Below are positions 8,317 through 17,359 of a stretch of 63,827 nt of DNA, piece after piece. The notes beneath the pieces are model-generated. The model made no database searches. It worked only from the letters and a program-made list of their open reading frames with translations, and had not been told where the DNA came from. Every line of letters starts with the position of its first letter. Positions within the stretch are counted from its first letter, which is position 1. The stretch spans positions 1-63,827 of the forward strand of contig NZ_ANNV01000139.1 in NCBI RefSeq assembly GCF_000346755.1, given 5' to 3'. The position numbers and the translations under genes are program-made. This DNA comes from Pseudomonas sp. CBZ-4 (GTDB lineage: Bacteria; Pseudomonadota; Gammaproteobacteria; Pseudomonadales; Pseudomonadaceae).

Positions 8317-9207
8317 ATGAATGCGCTGACTCTGCCGGATATCGCCGCGCAGGCTTCACGCCAAGCCTTGCCACTTGACTGGGTGGGCATGTGCGGCATC
8401 GCCCTGCCGATCCTGATCGACGGCCAACGCCTCAGCGCCCGCGCCGATGCCGGCGTCAGCCTGGACGACGGCGAGGCCCGTGGCATTCATATGTCACGCC
8501 TGTACCTGGCGCTGGAGATGCTTGAGCAGCAGCCGCTTACACCTGCACTTCTGCGTAATGTACTGCAGCGTTTCCTCGACACACATGAAGGTTTATCTAA
8601 GAACGCCTACCTGCGCATCCACACCGATTTGCTGCTCAAACGCCCGGCGTTGATCAGCCCTTTGGCTGGCTGGAAGGCCTACCCGGTGAGCCTCGAAGCG
8701 CGCCTGGAAAACCAGATGTTCCACGTGGAACTAAAAATTGACGTTACCTACTCATCAACCTGCCCTTGCTCCGCCGCCCTCGCCAGGCAGTTGATTCAGC
8801 AGCAATTTCTCGACGACTTCAGCAATACGCCGCTCAAGCACGAAGACGTCCTCAACTGGCTCGGCAGCGCCAACGGCATCATCGCCACGCCCCACAGCCA
8901 GCGCAGCACTGCGCAGTTAAATATCCAATTGCAAGGCTCAGATCTGGCGCTGACTGAGTTGATCGACCACGCCGAAGCCGCCCTCGGCACCGCCGTTCAA
9001 ACCGCCGTAAAACGTGCGGACGAACAAGCCTTCGCCCTGGCCAACGGGCAGAACCTGATGTTCTGCGAAGACGCCGCCCGCCGCCTGAACCTCGCCTTGA
9101 AACGCTCGGATGCCGTCAAAGCCTTCCACCTGAAAGTGATCCACGCCGAAAGCCTGCACGCGCACGATGCCGTGGCTGAAAGTCGCTGGACGAGACACCC
9201 TGCATGA
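8317..9207 (+). CDS. folE2: GTP cyclohydrolase FolE2 (type IB)
   Basis: Converts GTP to 7,8-dihydroneopterin triphosphate, the first step of folate synthesis (296 aa). Type IB enzymes can use Mn or Fe rather than the zinc that FolE requires. The active-site Cys is C149 in SSTCPCSAALARQ, and the C-terminal region conserves CEDAARRLNLAL. The ATG at 8317 gives the family start MNALTLPDIAAQ with GGA 7 bases upstream; an upstream ATG at 8305 is less likely. It leads a seven-gene operon in which most junctions overlap, and the next start overlaps its stop (ATGA). Confidence 0.95.
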   Translation: MNALTLPDIAAQASRQALPLDWVGMCGIALPILIDGQRLSARADAGVSLDDGEARGIHMSRLYLALEMLEQQPLTPALLRNVLQRFLDTHEGLSKNAYLRIHTDLLLKRPALISPLAGWKAYPVSLEARLENQMFHVELKIDVTYSSTCPCSAALARQLIQQQFLDDFSNTPLKHEDVLNWLGSANGIIATPHSQRSTAQLNIQLQGSDLALTELIDHAEAALGTAVQTAVKRADEQAFALANGQNLMFCEDAARRLNLALKRSDAVKAFHLKVIHAESLHAHDAVAESRWTRHPA

Positions 9208-9872
9208 TCACCTGCACCGCATTACGCTGGGGCGCGCCAGGCCAACCGCTGACGCCCGCCCTCGATCTCACCCTGCAACAAGGCAGCCTCACCGGCATCA
9301 TCGGCGCCAACGGCACCGGCAAAAGCAGCCTGCTCAAAGTCATCGCCGGCCTGCAAAAGCCGCTGGCGGGCAAAGTGCGCGTGGACGTCTCACGGCGTGG
9401 CGGCCTGTCGTTCCTGCCCCAGCAACAGCACCTCGACCGCCAGTTCCCCATCAGCCTGCAAGAACTGGTCGCCGCTGGCTTCTGGGGCACGAAACTCTCG
9501 CCGCAACAACGCAGCCAGCGCCTGGAAGCGGTCCTGGAAGACTGGTGCCTCAGCGGTTTGCAACATCGCCCGTTGATGGCCTTGTCTGGCGGCGAACTGC
9601 AACGCGCCCTGCTCGCCCGCATGAGCCTGGCCGAAGCACCGGTGTTGCTGCTCGACGAACCTCACGCCGCCCTCGACGAAGACGGCCAGGCGCTGTGCTG
9701 GAAACACATCCACGCCTGGCATGACGCCGGCCGCACACTGATCGTGGTCTGTCACGACCTCGCCTCGGTGCGCCAGCACACCCAACAAGTCGTGCAGATC
9801 AAAAGCACTGGCTGCGTGTTCGGCAACAGCAAAGAGCTGATCCGCCCACAAGCCCAAATGCAGGTGGCCTGA
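9204..9872 (+). CDS. zinc/metal ABC transporter ATP-binding protein
   Basis: ATPase of a cluster 9 metal-uptake ABC importer (222 aa). Walker A GANGTGKSS near residues 35-43, Q-loop PQQQ, signature LSGGELQRALLA, Walker B VLLLDEPHAALD and the switch His in VVCHD are all present, so it should be active. It overlaps folE2 by 4 bases and the permease by 1 base (TGATG). Relatives include ZnuC and MntB-type ATPases. Zinc is inferred from the Zur promoter and neighbours. It is a second system, distinct from the usual znuABC-zur locus. Confidence 0.88.
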   Translation: MITCTALRWGAPGQPLTPALDLTLQQGSLTGIIGANGTGKSSLLKVIAGLQKPLAGKVRVDVSRRGGLSFLPQQQHLDRQFPISLQELVAAGFWGTKLSPQQRSQRLEAVLEDWCLSGLQHRPLMALSGGELQRALLARMSLAEAPVLLLDEPHAALDEDGQALCWKHIHAWHDAGRTLIVVCHDLASVRQHTQQVVQIKSTGCVFGNSKELIRPQAQMQVA

Positions 9873-10738
9873 TGCACTTCGCCGCCCACCTGTGGATGCC
9901 GTTCGTTGATTTTGTCTTCATGCGCCGCGCACTGATCGGCGGGCTCGTTCTGGCATGCAGCACCGCGCCCCTCGGCGTGTTCCTGATCCTGCGCCGCATG
10001 AGCCTGATCGGTGACGCCGTGGCCCACGGCATCCTGCCCGGCGCCGCCCTCGGCTTCTGGTTTGCCGGCCTCAGCCTGCCCGCGCTGACCATCGGCGGCC
10101 TCGGCGCCGGCCTGAGCATGGCCGGCCTGTCCGCGTGGATCACCCGCCGCACCGGCCTGCGCGAAGACGCCAGCCTCGCCGCTATCTACCCGATCTCCCT
10201 CGCCGCTGGCGTGCTGATCCTCGGCCTCGCCGGCAAGCGCCTGGACCTGCTGCACCTGCTGTTTGGCTCAGCCCTGGCGGTGGACGAAACCACCCTCACC
10301 GGCATGCTCTGGGTCACTGGGTTCAGCCTGATCGCCATGGCGCTGATCTACAAACCGCTGCTGCTGGACACCCTCGACCCGCTGTTCCTGCAAACGGTCA
10401 GCCGCCTCGGCCCGCTGGCGCATGGGTTGTTCCTGACGCTGGTGGTGCTGAACCTGGTGATCGGCTTCCAGGCCATCGGCGCCCTGATGGTGGTAGGCCT
10501 GATGATGTTGCCGGCCATCGCTTCACGTTTCTGGAGCCGGCGCCTGCCGGTGTTGATCGCGGTATCGGCGGTGCTGGGATGCCTGTCGGTATGGCTGGGC
10601 TTGTTGCTGTCGTTCTACTACTCGTTGCCCAGCGGCCCGGCCATCGTGCTGGTGGCGGGCGCCGGGTATTTGCTGTCCGTGGTCTTCGGTCCGGTGCACG
10701 GCTTGCTGCGCCGCCCGCCTTTGCTGTCATCCCAATGA
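9872..10738 (+). CDS. zinc/metal ABC transporter permease
   Basis: Inner-membrane permease of the ABC-3 family (288 aa, eight or nine hydrophobic helices). The GDAVAHGILPGAALGF segment near residue 50 is the family's conserved cytoplasmic loop region. It starts on the last base of the ATPase stop codon and is followed after 11 bases by the binding-protein gene. It forms the channel of the importer. Confidence 0.9.
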   Translation: MHFAAHLWMPFVDFVFMRRALIGGLVLACSTAPLGVFLILRRMSLIGDAVAHGILPGAALGFWFAGLSLPALTIGGLGAGLSMAGLSAWITRRTGLREDASLAAIYPISLAAGVLILGLAGKRLDLLHLLFGSALAVDETTLTGMLWVTGFSLIAMALIYKPLLLDTLDPLFLQTVSRLGPLAHGLFLTLVVLNLVIGFQAIGALMVVGLMMLPAIASRFWSRRLPVLIAVSAVLGCLSVWLGLLLSFYYSLPSGPAIVLVAGAGYLLSVVFGPVHGLLRRPPLLSSQ

Positions 10739-10749
10739 GGTGTTTCCCA

Positions 10750-11628
10750 ATGCGTGCTCTACTCGTGCTGTTCAGCCTTCTGCTGCCGCTGTCGATGGCC
10801 CAGGCGGCCGACAAACTCCAGGTGGTCACCAGCTTCAGTATTCTCGATGACATCACCCACCAGATCGGTGGCGAGCACATCCAGATCAGCAACATGGTCG
10901 GCCCGGACGCCGATGCCCACACCTACGAGCCCACCCCGGACGACGCCAAGGCCCTGCTCAAGGCCCGGGTCATTATCAAGAATGGCCTGGGCTTCGAGCC
11001 GTGGCTGGACCGCCTGGTGACCAGCACCGAAACCAAAGCCACCGTAGTGACCGCCAGCAAAGGCGTGATTTCCCACACCATGGACGAGGACGGCGAAACC
11101 ATCCCCGACCCGCACGCCTGGCACAACCTGGCCAACGCCGAAATCTATGTGAACAACATCACCAAGGCCCTGATCGCCGCCGACCCGGCCAACAAAGCCG
11201 ATTACCAGCGCAACAGCCAAACCTACCTGAAGGACATCTACCGCCTGCTGGCCGAAGCCAAGGCCAAGTTCGGCGCACTGCCGCCGGGCAACCGCCGCAT
11301 CGTCACCTCCCATGACGCCTTCGGTTACCTGGGCCAGGCCTACGGGATCGAGTTCCTCGCGCCTCAGGGTTTATCCACCGAACGTGAACCGTCTGCCGCC
11401 GAAGTCGCCGCGCTGATCACGCAGATCCGCAAAGACAAGGTCAAGGCCGTGTTCATGGAAAACATCAAGGATTCGCGCCTGCTCAAGCAGATCGCTGATG
11501 AAAGCGGCGCGCAGATCGGCGGCACGCTGTACTCCGACGCCCTCGCCGCCGAAGGCCCGGCGAGCACCTTTACCGGGCTGTTCGAATACAACCTCAACAC
11601 CCTGTGCGCGGCCCTGGCCAAGCCATGA
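10750..11628 (+). CDS. zinc/metal ABC transporter substrate-binding protein
   Basis: Periplasmic cluster A-I metal-binding protein (292 aa) with signal peptide MRALLVLFSLLLPLSMAQA. Probable metal ligands are His in DAHTYEP, His in DPHAWHN, His in SHDAFGY and a late Asp/Glu in the GTLYSDALA region, a long helix joining the two lobes. There is no His-rich loop as in many ZnuA proteins. The ATG at 10750 is preceded by GAGG at the permease stop. The gene overlaps hisI by 4 bases. Specificity for zinc is inferred from the operon; manganese is the alternative in this family. Confidence 0.9.
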   Translation: MRALLVLFSLLLPLSMAQAADKLQVVTSFSILDDITHQIGGEHIQISNMVGPDADAHTYEPTPDDAKALLKARVIIKNGLGFEPWLDRLVTSTETKATVVTASKGVISHTMDEDGETIPDPHAWHNLANAEIYVNNITKALIAADPANKADYQRNSQTYLKDIYRLLAEAKAKFGALPPGNRRIVTSHDAFGYLGQAYGIEFLAPQGLSTEREPSAAEVAALITQIRKDKVKAVFMENIKDSRLLKQIADESGAQIGGTLYSDALAAEGPASTFTGLFEYNLNTLCAALAKP

Positions 11629-12038
11629 GCCTGAGCATGCTCGACCTGGAAGGGGCTGCCCTGGGCAGCCGCTTCCCCCTCGAAGCCGTGCTCGATGCCC
11701 TGCCGTGGAACAGTGCTGGCCTGATCGCCGCCATCGCCCAACAGCATGGCAGCGGCGAGGTGCTGATGCTGGCCTGGATGAACCGCCAGGCCCTTAACGA
11801 AACCCTCGCCACCGGCCACGTCTGCTACTGGTCGCGCTCGCGCCAGCGGCTGTGGCGCAAGGGCGAAAGCTCCGGCCACTGGCAGCAACTGGTGGAAGCG
11901 CGCCTGGATTGCGACGGCGACGCCGTGCTGCTGATCGTCGATCAACAAGGCCCCGCCTGCCACACCGGTCGGCCCACCTGCTTCTACAACGCCATCGATG
12001 GCGACCACGTCCACATCATTACGGAAGCCTCAGCATGA
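11625..12038 (+). CDS. hisI: phosphoribosyl-AMP cyclohydrolase paralogue HisI
   Basis: Opens the adenine ring of phosphoribosyl-AMP in histidine synthesis (137 aa). The three zinc/magnesium-site cysteines are present in DCDGD, ACHTG and TCFY, and the NRQAL and YWSRSRQ segments match the family. The ATG at 11625 overlaps the binding-protein stop (ATGA), and the stop overlaps the next ATG in the same way. In a zinc-starvation operon it presumably supplements the housekeeping HisI, either by higher dose or by tighter metal binding. No sequence feature here shows which. Confidence 0.9.
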   Translation: MSLSMLDLEGAALGSRFPLEAVLDALPWNSAGLIAAIAQQHGSGEVLMLAWMNRQALNETLATGHVCYWSRSRQRLWRKGESSGHWQQLVEARLDCDGDAVLLIVDQQGPACHTGRPTCFYNAIDGDHVHIITEASA

Positions 12039-12595
12039 TCCGCAAGAACCCTTCCGGCGATCTGCCAGTGATTGCCGAATCGGCCTACGTCGATAAAACC
12101 GCAATCATCTGCGGCAAGGTGATCATCGGCGAGAACGTCTTCGTCGGCCCCTACGCCGTGATCCGCGCCGACGAAGTCGACGCCAGCGGCGCCATGGACC
12201 CGATCACCATCGGCGCCAACTCCAATATCCAGGACGGCGTGGTCATCCACTCCAAATCCGGCGCCGCGGTGACCATCGGCGAGTTCACCTCCATCGCCCA
12301 CCGCTCCATCGTCCATGGCCCCTGCACCGTCGGCGACCGTGTGTTTATCGGCTTCAACAGCGTGCTGTTCAACTGCGCCGTGGGTGACGGCTGCGTGGTG
12401 CGCCACAACTCGGTGGTGGACGGCCGCGACTTGCCGGATGCGTTCTACGTGCCCTCCACCACCCGCATCGGGCCCAACACCGACCTGTCGCAATTCCCAC
12501 CAGTGAGCGTCAGCGCCTCGGAGTTTTCCGAAGACGTGGCGCGCACCAACGTCGATCTGGTGCGCGGCTACAAAGCCCTGCAAAACGAGTTCTGA
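12035..12595 (+). CDS. gamma-class carbonic anhydrase
   Basis: Left-handed beta-helix carbonic anhydrase of 186 aa, interconverting CO2 and bicarbonate. The three metal His are visible in VVIHSKSG, IAHRSIVHG (two), and the conserved catalytic residues of the Cam enzyme occur in AVIRADE and NSNIQDG. Sequence around AHRSIVHGPCTVGDRVFIG follows Cam more than the CamH or YrdA groups. Gamma enzymes can work with iron or cobalt, which makes them a plausible stand-in for zinc beta enzymes. The start at 12035 overlaps the hisI stop (ATGA), and a 3-base gap leads to pyrC. Confidence 0.88.
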   Translation: MIRKNPSGDLPVIAESAYVDKTAIICGKVIIGENVFVGPYAVIRADEVDASGAMDPITIGANSNIQDGVVIHSKSGAAVTIGEFTSIAHRSIVHGPCTVGDRVFIGFNSVLFNCAVGDGCVVRHNSVVDGRDLPDAFYVPSTTRIGPNTDLSQFPPVSVSASEFSEDVARTNVDLVRGYKALQNEF

Positions 12596-12598
12596 ACC

Positions 12599-13936
12599 AT
12601 GAGCCGCCTGCTGATCCGCAATGCCCGCCTGGTGAATGAAGGCCAGGAATTCGACGCCGACGTACTGGTCGCCAATGGCCGCATCGAGAAGATCGCCAGC
12701 AGCATCGAAGGTTGCAACGCGCCCGTGGCCATCGACGCCCAGGGCCAGTGGCTGCTGCCGGGCATGATCGATGACCAGGTGCATTTTCGAGAACCCGGCG
12801 CGCCAGACAAAGGCAGCTTCTACAGCGAATCCCGTGCGGCGGTGGCCGGCGGCATCACCAGTTTCATGGACATGCCCAACACCAATCCGGCCACCCTCGA
12901 CCTGGACGCCCTCGCCGATAAAAAGCGCCGAGCCGCGTTGCACTCGGTGGCCAACTACGGCTTTCACTTTGGCGTGAGCAACGACAACCTCGACACCGTC
13001 GCTGCCCTTGATCCGCGCGAAGTGGCCGGGGTCAAAGTGTTCATGGGCGCGTCCACCGGCAATATGCTGGTGGACGACCCGCGCATCCTCGAGCGCCTGT
13101 TTGCCGAAGTGCCGACGATCCTGCTGGCCCATTGCGAGCACACGCCGAGCATCCAGGCCAACGAACTGCGCCTGCGCGAGCGCTTCGGCGAACATATCCC
13201 CGCCGTCGCCCACCCGCTGATCCGCGATGCCGAGGCGTGTTATCGCTCGTCCTCCTTTGCGGTGGAATTGGCAAAGCGCCACGGCACCCGCCTGCACGTA
13301 CTGCACCTGACCAGCGCCCGCGAACTGGCATTGTTCGAGGACAAACCGCTGTCAGAAAAACGCATTACCGCCGAGGTCTGCCTGCACCACCTGCTGTTCG
13401 ACGACCGCGACTATCACCGCCTCGGCCACCAGATCAAATGCAACCCGGCGATCAAGACCCGCGCCGACCGCGACGCCCTGCGCCTGGCCTTGTTGAGTGA
13501 TCGTCTGGATGTGATCGGCAGTGATCATGCGCCGCATACCTGGGCGCAAAAACAGTTGGAGTATCGCCAAGCGCCGGCGGGTTTGCCGCTGGTGCAGCAC
13601 GCGCTGCCGGCGTTATTGGAGTTGGTGGCCGACGGGCATTTGCCCCTGGCCACCCTGGTGGCGAAGACCAGCCACCGCGTGGCGGACCTGTTTGCCATTC
13701 CTGATCGCGGCTATGTGCGTGAAGGCTATTGGGCCGACCTGGTGCTGATCCAGCCCGAACCGCAAGGCAAACCCGTGAGCAGCCAACCGATCCTCGGCCG
13801 CTGCGGCTGGACGCCCTTCGCCGAGCGCAGTTTCCGCCACAGCGTCAGCACCACGTTGGTGTCCGGCCACCTGGCGTGGCACCACGGCCAGGTGGTCAAC
13901 AGCTGCCAGGGTTTGCCCCTTCACTTTCTGCGTTAG
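12599..13936 (+). CDS. pyrC: dihydroorotase (PyrC2/PyrQ-like)
   Basis: Amidohydrolase of 445 aa that closes carbamoyl aspartate to dihydroorotate in pyrimidine synthesis. Metal-centre residues are K in GVKVFMGAS, H in LLAHCEH, H in LHVLHLTS and D in VIGSDHAPH. The usual first HxH pair reads DDQVHFREPG, so the first His is Gln, a variant also remembered from Bacteroidetes-type dihydroorotases. It is the last gene of the folE2 operon, and its stop overlaps the convergent DUF3617 gene by 4 bases. A backup role under zinc limitation is inferred. Confidence 0.9.
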   Translation: MSRLLIRNARLVNEGQEFDADVLVANGRIEKIASSIEGCNAPVAIDAQGQWLLPGMIDDQVHFREPGAPDKGSFYSESRAAVAGGITSFMDMPNTNPATLDLDALADKKRRAALHSVANYGFHFGVSNDNLDTVAALDPREVAGVKVFMGASTGNMLVDDPRILERLFAEVPTILLAHCEHTPSIQANELRLRERFGEHIPAVAHPLIRDAEACYRSSSFAVELAKRHGTRLHVLHLTSARELALFEDKPLSEKRITAEVCLHHLLFDDRDYHRLGHQIKCNPAIKTRADRDALRLALLSDRLDVIGSDHAPHTWAQKQLEYRQAPAGLPLVQHALPALLELVADGHLPLATLVAKTSHRVADLFAIPDRGYVREGYWADLVLIQPEPQGKPVSSQPILGRCGWTPFAERSFRHSVSTTLVSGHLAWHHGQVVNSCQGLPLHFLR

Positions 13937-14454
13937 GCGCGGGGTTTGACCGTGCCGCAATCGGTGCCCAGCCATTGGGCGTGGGTGTCCAGGCTGCCCT
14001 TCTGCTGAATGCCGGTGGCATTGAAGGTGCCGTTGACGGTAGTGGTGAATTCCTTCTGGCTCTGGAAAGTCGCCACGCCCGTGCCTTGGGCTTTCGGGCA
14101 GCTGAAACGGAATTTCCACTGGTTGCCGGTCTTGTCGGTCACTTCCTGTTTGCAGCCCGATTGCGGGTCGGTCAGGGGGATAGAGTCAGAAGCGACCTGC
14201 GCCGGGGTGAGGCACACCTGCACGCCTTTACCAGCCATGGTGATGCCCTGTTTTTCCAGCATGGCGCGCTGTTCGGGGGTCATCTGTTGCTTGAGCTGGC
14301 CGAGGATCAGCGACAAATCCGGCAGGTCCTGGTTATCCACTTTCATGTTGCTGGTGGTCAATTCCCACAAGCCCGGCGCCAGCATCTGCGCCTGTGCTGC
14401 GACGGGCAGCGCCAAACCAGTGACCATGGCCAAACAGAGCAGACGTGCATTCAT
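13933..14454 (-). CDS. DUF3617 domain-containing periplasmic protein
   Basis: Secreted protein of 173 aa with signal peptide MNARLLCLAMVTGLALPVAA and the DUF3617 pattern: an early PGLWELTT strand, a CLTP motif, and Cys residues in SGCKQEV, FSCPKAQ and TDCGTVKP likely to form disulfides. The family is common in proteobacteria and has no assigned activity. It is monocistronic and divergent from the cardiolipin synthase gene. Confidence 0.82.
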   Translation of the reverse strand: MNARLLCLAMVTGLALPVAAQAQMLAPGLWELTTSNMKVDNQDLPDLSLILGQLKQQMTPEQRAMLEKQGITMAGKGVQVCLTPAQVASDSIPLTDPQSGCKQEVTDKTGNQWKFRFSCPKAQGTGVATFQSQKEFTTTVNGTFNATGIQQKGSLDTHAQWLGTDCGTVKPRA

Positions 14455-14584
14455 CGGGTAACTCCTGGGTAATTGTGGGCGTTAGACGCCGCAAAGCCGC
14501 CAGTGTTGCACGGCAAATAAAATAGCGACATTCGGCACCAGACATGGTCTGTTAGGCATTGGATTGTCTGGAGTCTCGTCGTCC

Positions 14585-16024
14585 ATGGATTTCTTTGGCC
14601 CGCACCTGCTCGCCTACTTCATCGCCACGCTGCACTTTCTCGGCACGCTCGCCGCGATCCACGCGGTGCTGACCGTCAGGACCGCCCAAGGCTCGATCGC
14701 CTGGGCCCTGTCGCTGATGTTCATGCCCTACCTCACGCTCATCCCCTACCTGATCTTTGGCCGCAGCACCTTTGACGCCTACATCCAGGCGCGGCGCCAG
14801 GCCAACCAGGAAATGCACACCGCCATCACCGAGCTGAACTGGCGCCCGTGGGTCGAAGAAGCCCTCGCCGCGCGCAACTCCAGCGCCTACGCCTCGCTGC
14901 GCGCCATGCCCAAGCTGGGGCGCATGCCGTGCCTGGCCAACAACGAAGTGCGCTTGTTGATCAATGGCGATGCCACCTTCAGCGCGATTTTCGCGGCGAT
15001 TCGCAACGCCAAGACTGCGGTGCTGTTCCAGTTTTTCATCATCCATGACGACGAGCTTGGCAGGCAGTTGCACACCCTACTGCAGGAAAAAGCCGCCCAA
15101 GGTGTCAGCATCTACGTGCTGTACGACCGCATCGGCAGCCATGCCCTACCCCACCGCTACGTGCAATCCCTGCGTGACGCCGGGGTGCAGGTCAAGGCAT
15201 TCGCGACGCGCAGTGGCTGGCTCAACCGTTTCCAGGTCAACTTCCGCAACCACCGCAAGATCGTCGTGGTGGACGGCGTTACCGGGTTTGTCGGCGGGCA
15301 CAACGTCGGCGATGAATACCTCGGCAAAAAACCGCCGCTGGCGCCGTGGCGCGACACCCATGTGCAGGTCACCGGCCCGGTGGTGGCGTGCCTGCAAGAG
15401 TCGTTTGCCGAGGACTGGTTCTGGGCGGCGCGGGAGCTGCCGCCGCTGATCCTGCCGGACGCCTACCCCGACGACGGCGTGCTCTGCCAGCTGCTCGCCA
15501 GCGGCCCGGCCGACCCGTATGAAACCTGCTCGCTGTTCTTCGTCGAAGCCATCCACGCGGCGACTGAACGCGTATGGATCACCAGCCCGTATTTCATCCC
15601 CGACGAAGCCGTGTTCGCCGCCCTGCGCCTGGCGGTATTGCGCGGCGTTGACGTGCGCCTGCTGCTGCCGTCGCGCCCCGACCACCGTATCGTCTACGCA
15701 GCCTCCAGCCTGTATGCGATCGAAGCCGTGCGCGCCGGCGTGCGTGTGTTCCGCTACACGCCCGGCTTTTTGCATCAGAAGGTGGTGTTGGTGGACAGCG
15801 AAATCAGCGCCATCGGCAGTGCAAATATGGACAACCGTTCGTTCCGGCTGAATTTTGAAGTGATGTTGCTGACGGTAGATGAAGCCTTCGCCCACGAGGT
15901 GGAACAGATGCTGCTGGATGACTTTGCCCTGGCCCATGAAGTCAGCCAGGAAGAAAGCCGCGAGACACGGCGCCTGCAACAGCTGGGCATGCGGGTGGCG
16001 CGCTTGATCTCACCGATCCTCTAA
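14585..16024 (+). CDS. cls: cardiolipin synthase
   Basis: Membrane phospholipase-D-type enzyme (479 aa) that joins two phosphatidylglycerols into cardiolipin and glycerol. Two N-terminal transmembrane helices (about residues 7-60) precede two HKD motifs: HRKIVVVDG near residue 222 with GGHNVGDEY after it, and HQKVVLVDS near residue 396 with GSANMDNRS. This layout and length fit ClsA. The ATG at 14585 gives a clean membrane N-terminus; a TTG at 14564 is the alternative. It is monocistronic and followed by a REP doublet. Confidence 0.92.
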   Translation: MDFFGPHLLAYFIATLHFLGTLAAIHAVLTVRTAQGSIAWALSLMFMPYLTLIPYLIFGRSTFDAYIQARRQANQEMHTAITELNWRPWVEEALAARNSSAYASLRAMPKLGRMPCLANNEVRLLINGDATFSAIFAAIRNAKTAVLFQFFIIHDDELGRQLHTLLQEKAAQGVSIYVLYDRIGSHALPHRYVQSLRDAGVQVKAFATRSGWLNRFQVNFRNHRKIVVVDGVTGFVGGHNVGDEYLGKKPPLAPWRDTHVQVTGPVVACLQESFAEDWFWAARELPPLILPDAYPDDGVLCQLLASGPADPYETCSLFFVEAIHAATERVWITSPYFIPDEAVFAALRLAVLRGVDVRLLLPSRPDHRIVYAASSLYAIEAVRAGVRVFRYTPGFLHQKVVLVDSEISAIGSANMDNRSFRLNFEVMLLTVDEAFAHEVEQMLLDDFALAHEVSQEESRETRRLQQLGMRVARLISPIL

Positions 16025-16044
16025 TAAACACCACGGTTAAAAAC

Positions 16045-16133
16045 TGTGGGAGCTGGCTTGCCTGCGATAGCGGTGCATCAGCCAGCTCATCTGGTTCTGA
16101 TACACCGCTATCGCAGGCAAGCCAGCTCCCACA
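16045..16133. repeat. REP doublet (inverted pair)
   Basis: Same arrangement as 1706-1794: TGTGGGAGCTGGCTTGCCTG facing its inverted copy, with a loop of different sequence. It lies between the converging cls and cfa genes. Confidence 0.9.
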
Positions 16134-16158
16134 TTTTTAGATCTTTGGTGCTGCTGAT

Positions 16159-17343
16159 TCAGCGGTAGATATCCTCCCGGGTCCACGGCAGCTCATGGCT
16201 ACCATCCCCATGGGGCTTCACCGCCAGGATCTGATGCAAATTGATCCACCCCCGCGCAAACGCATACGCACACCCCGCCAGGTACAACCGCCAGATCCGC
16301 AACGCCTGCTCCGGCACCATCTTCGCCGCCGCTTCCAGGTTGTCCTCCAGGCGCTCGCTCCAATGGTCCAGCGTGCGTGCGTAATGCAGGCGCAGGCTTT
16401 CGACATCGACCACTTCCAGCCCGACTTCGCTGAGCTCGGCAGTCATCATCGCCAAATGCGGCAACTCGCCGTTGGGAAACACGTAGCGCTCGATAAAGTC
16501 ACCGGCACCCCGGCCAACGGGGCGGCCGTCGGTGTGCTTGGCGGTGATACCGTGGTTCATCACCAGGCCGCCTTCACGCACCGCGCCAAACAGGGTCTGG
16601 CAATACTGCGCCAGGTTGGCGTGGCCGACGTGTTCGAACATGCCCACACTCACCACTTTGTCGAAACGGCCGTCTTGCGGCAGGTCGCGGGAGTCGAGCA
16701 ATTGCAGGTCCACCTGGTCGTCCAAACCTTCGGCTTTCACCCGCTCGCGAGCCAGGGCCAACTGTTCTTTGCTCAGGGTGATGCCAAACACCTTGACCCC
16801 AAACTCCCGCGCGGCAAACCGGGCGAGCCCACCCCAGCCACAGCCGACGTCGAGCAAATACTCGCCCGGCTGCAAGCGCAACTTGCGGCACAGGTGGCGG
16901 AATTTGTCTTGTTGGGCCTGGTCGATGGATTCGCTGCCGGTTTCGAAGTAACCGCAGGAGTACGCCATGTCCTGGTCCAGCCACAGCTGGTAGAACTCGT
17001 TGGACAGGTCGTAGTGGTAGGAAATGGCCGCCGCGTCTGTGGCCTTATCGTGGATCGAGCGCACCGGACGCGTTTCTTCGTCGTCCTCCACCAGGGCATG
17101 ACTCAACTCGTCGCATACCCGGATCACTTCGCTGATGGAGCCTTCCAGCTCCAGTTTGCCCTCGATAAAGGCCTCGCCCAGTGAATTGAGCGTCGGATGG
17201 GTCAGCTGAGGCACGACCGTGGGGTCCTTCACCACGATGGTCACACTGGGCTCGGGGCCCAAGTTGAATTCATGGCCATCCCAGAGTCGAAGACGCAGCG
17301 GCAGCTGAAGATTCTGTAAGGCCGGTGGAAGTTGCGCGAGCAT
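16159..17343 (-). CDS. cfaB: cyclopropane-fatty-acyl-phospholipid synthase
   Basis: SAM-dependent enzyme of 394 aa that adds a methylene bridge to unsaturated acyl chains in the membrane, protecting stationary-phase cells. The SAM motif YLLDVGCGWGGLARFA lies in the middle, followed by the typical GIT.S.EQ segment and the active-site region with FEHVG and FIERYVFP. The start codon at 17343 follows a strong AGGGGGG ribosome site, and a 16-bp palindrome lies just upstream. In pseudomonads cfaB is RpoS-controlled; I cannot assign that promoter by eye. Confidence 0.92.
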   Translation of the reverse strand: MLAQLPPALQNLQLPLRLRLWDGHEFNLGPEPSVTIVVKDPTVVPQLTHPTLNSLGEAFIEGKLELEGSISEVIRVCDELSHALVEDDEETRPVRSIHDKATDAAAISYHYDLSNEFYQLWLDQDMAYSCGYFETGSESIDQAQQDKFRHLCRKLRLQPGEYLLDVGCGWGGLARFAAREFGVKVFGITLSKEQLALARERVKAEGLDDQVDLQLLDSRDLPQDGRFDKVVSVGMFEHVGHANLAQYCQTLFGAVREGGLVMNHGITAKHTDGRPVGRGAGDFIERYVFPNGELPHLAMMTAELSEVGLEVVDVESLRLHYARTLDHWSERLEDNLEAAAKMVPEQALRIWRLYLAGCAYAFARGWINLHQILAVKPHGDGSHELPWTREDIYR

Positions 17344-17359
17344 GAGTAGTCCCCCCTTG

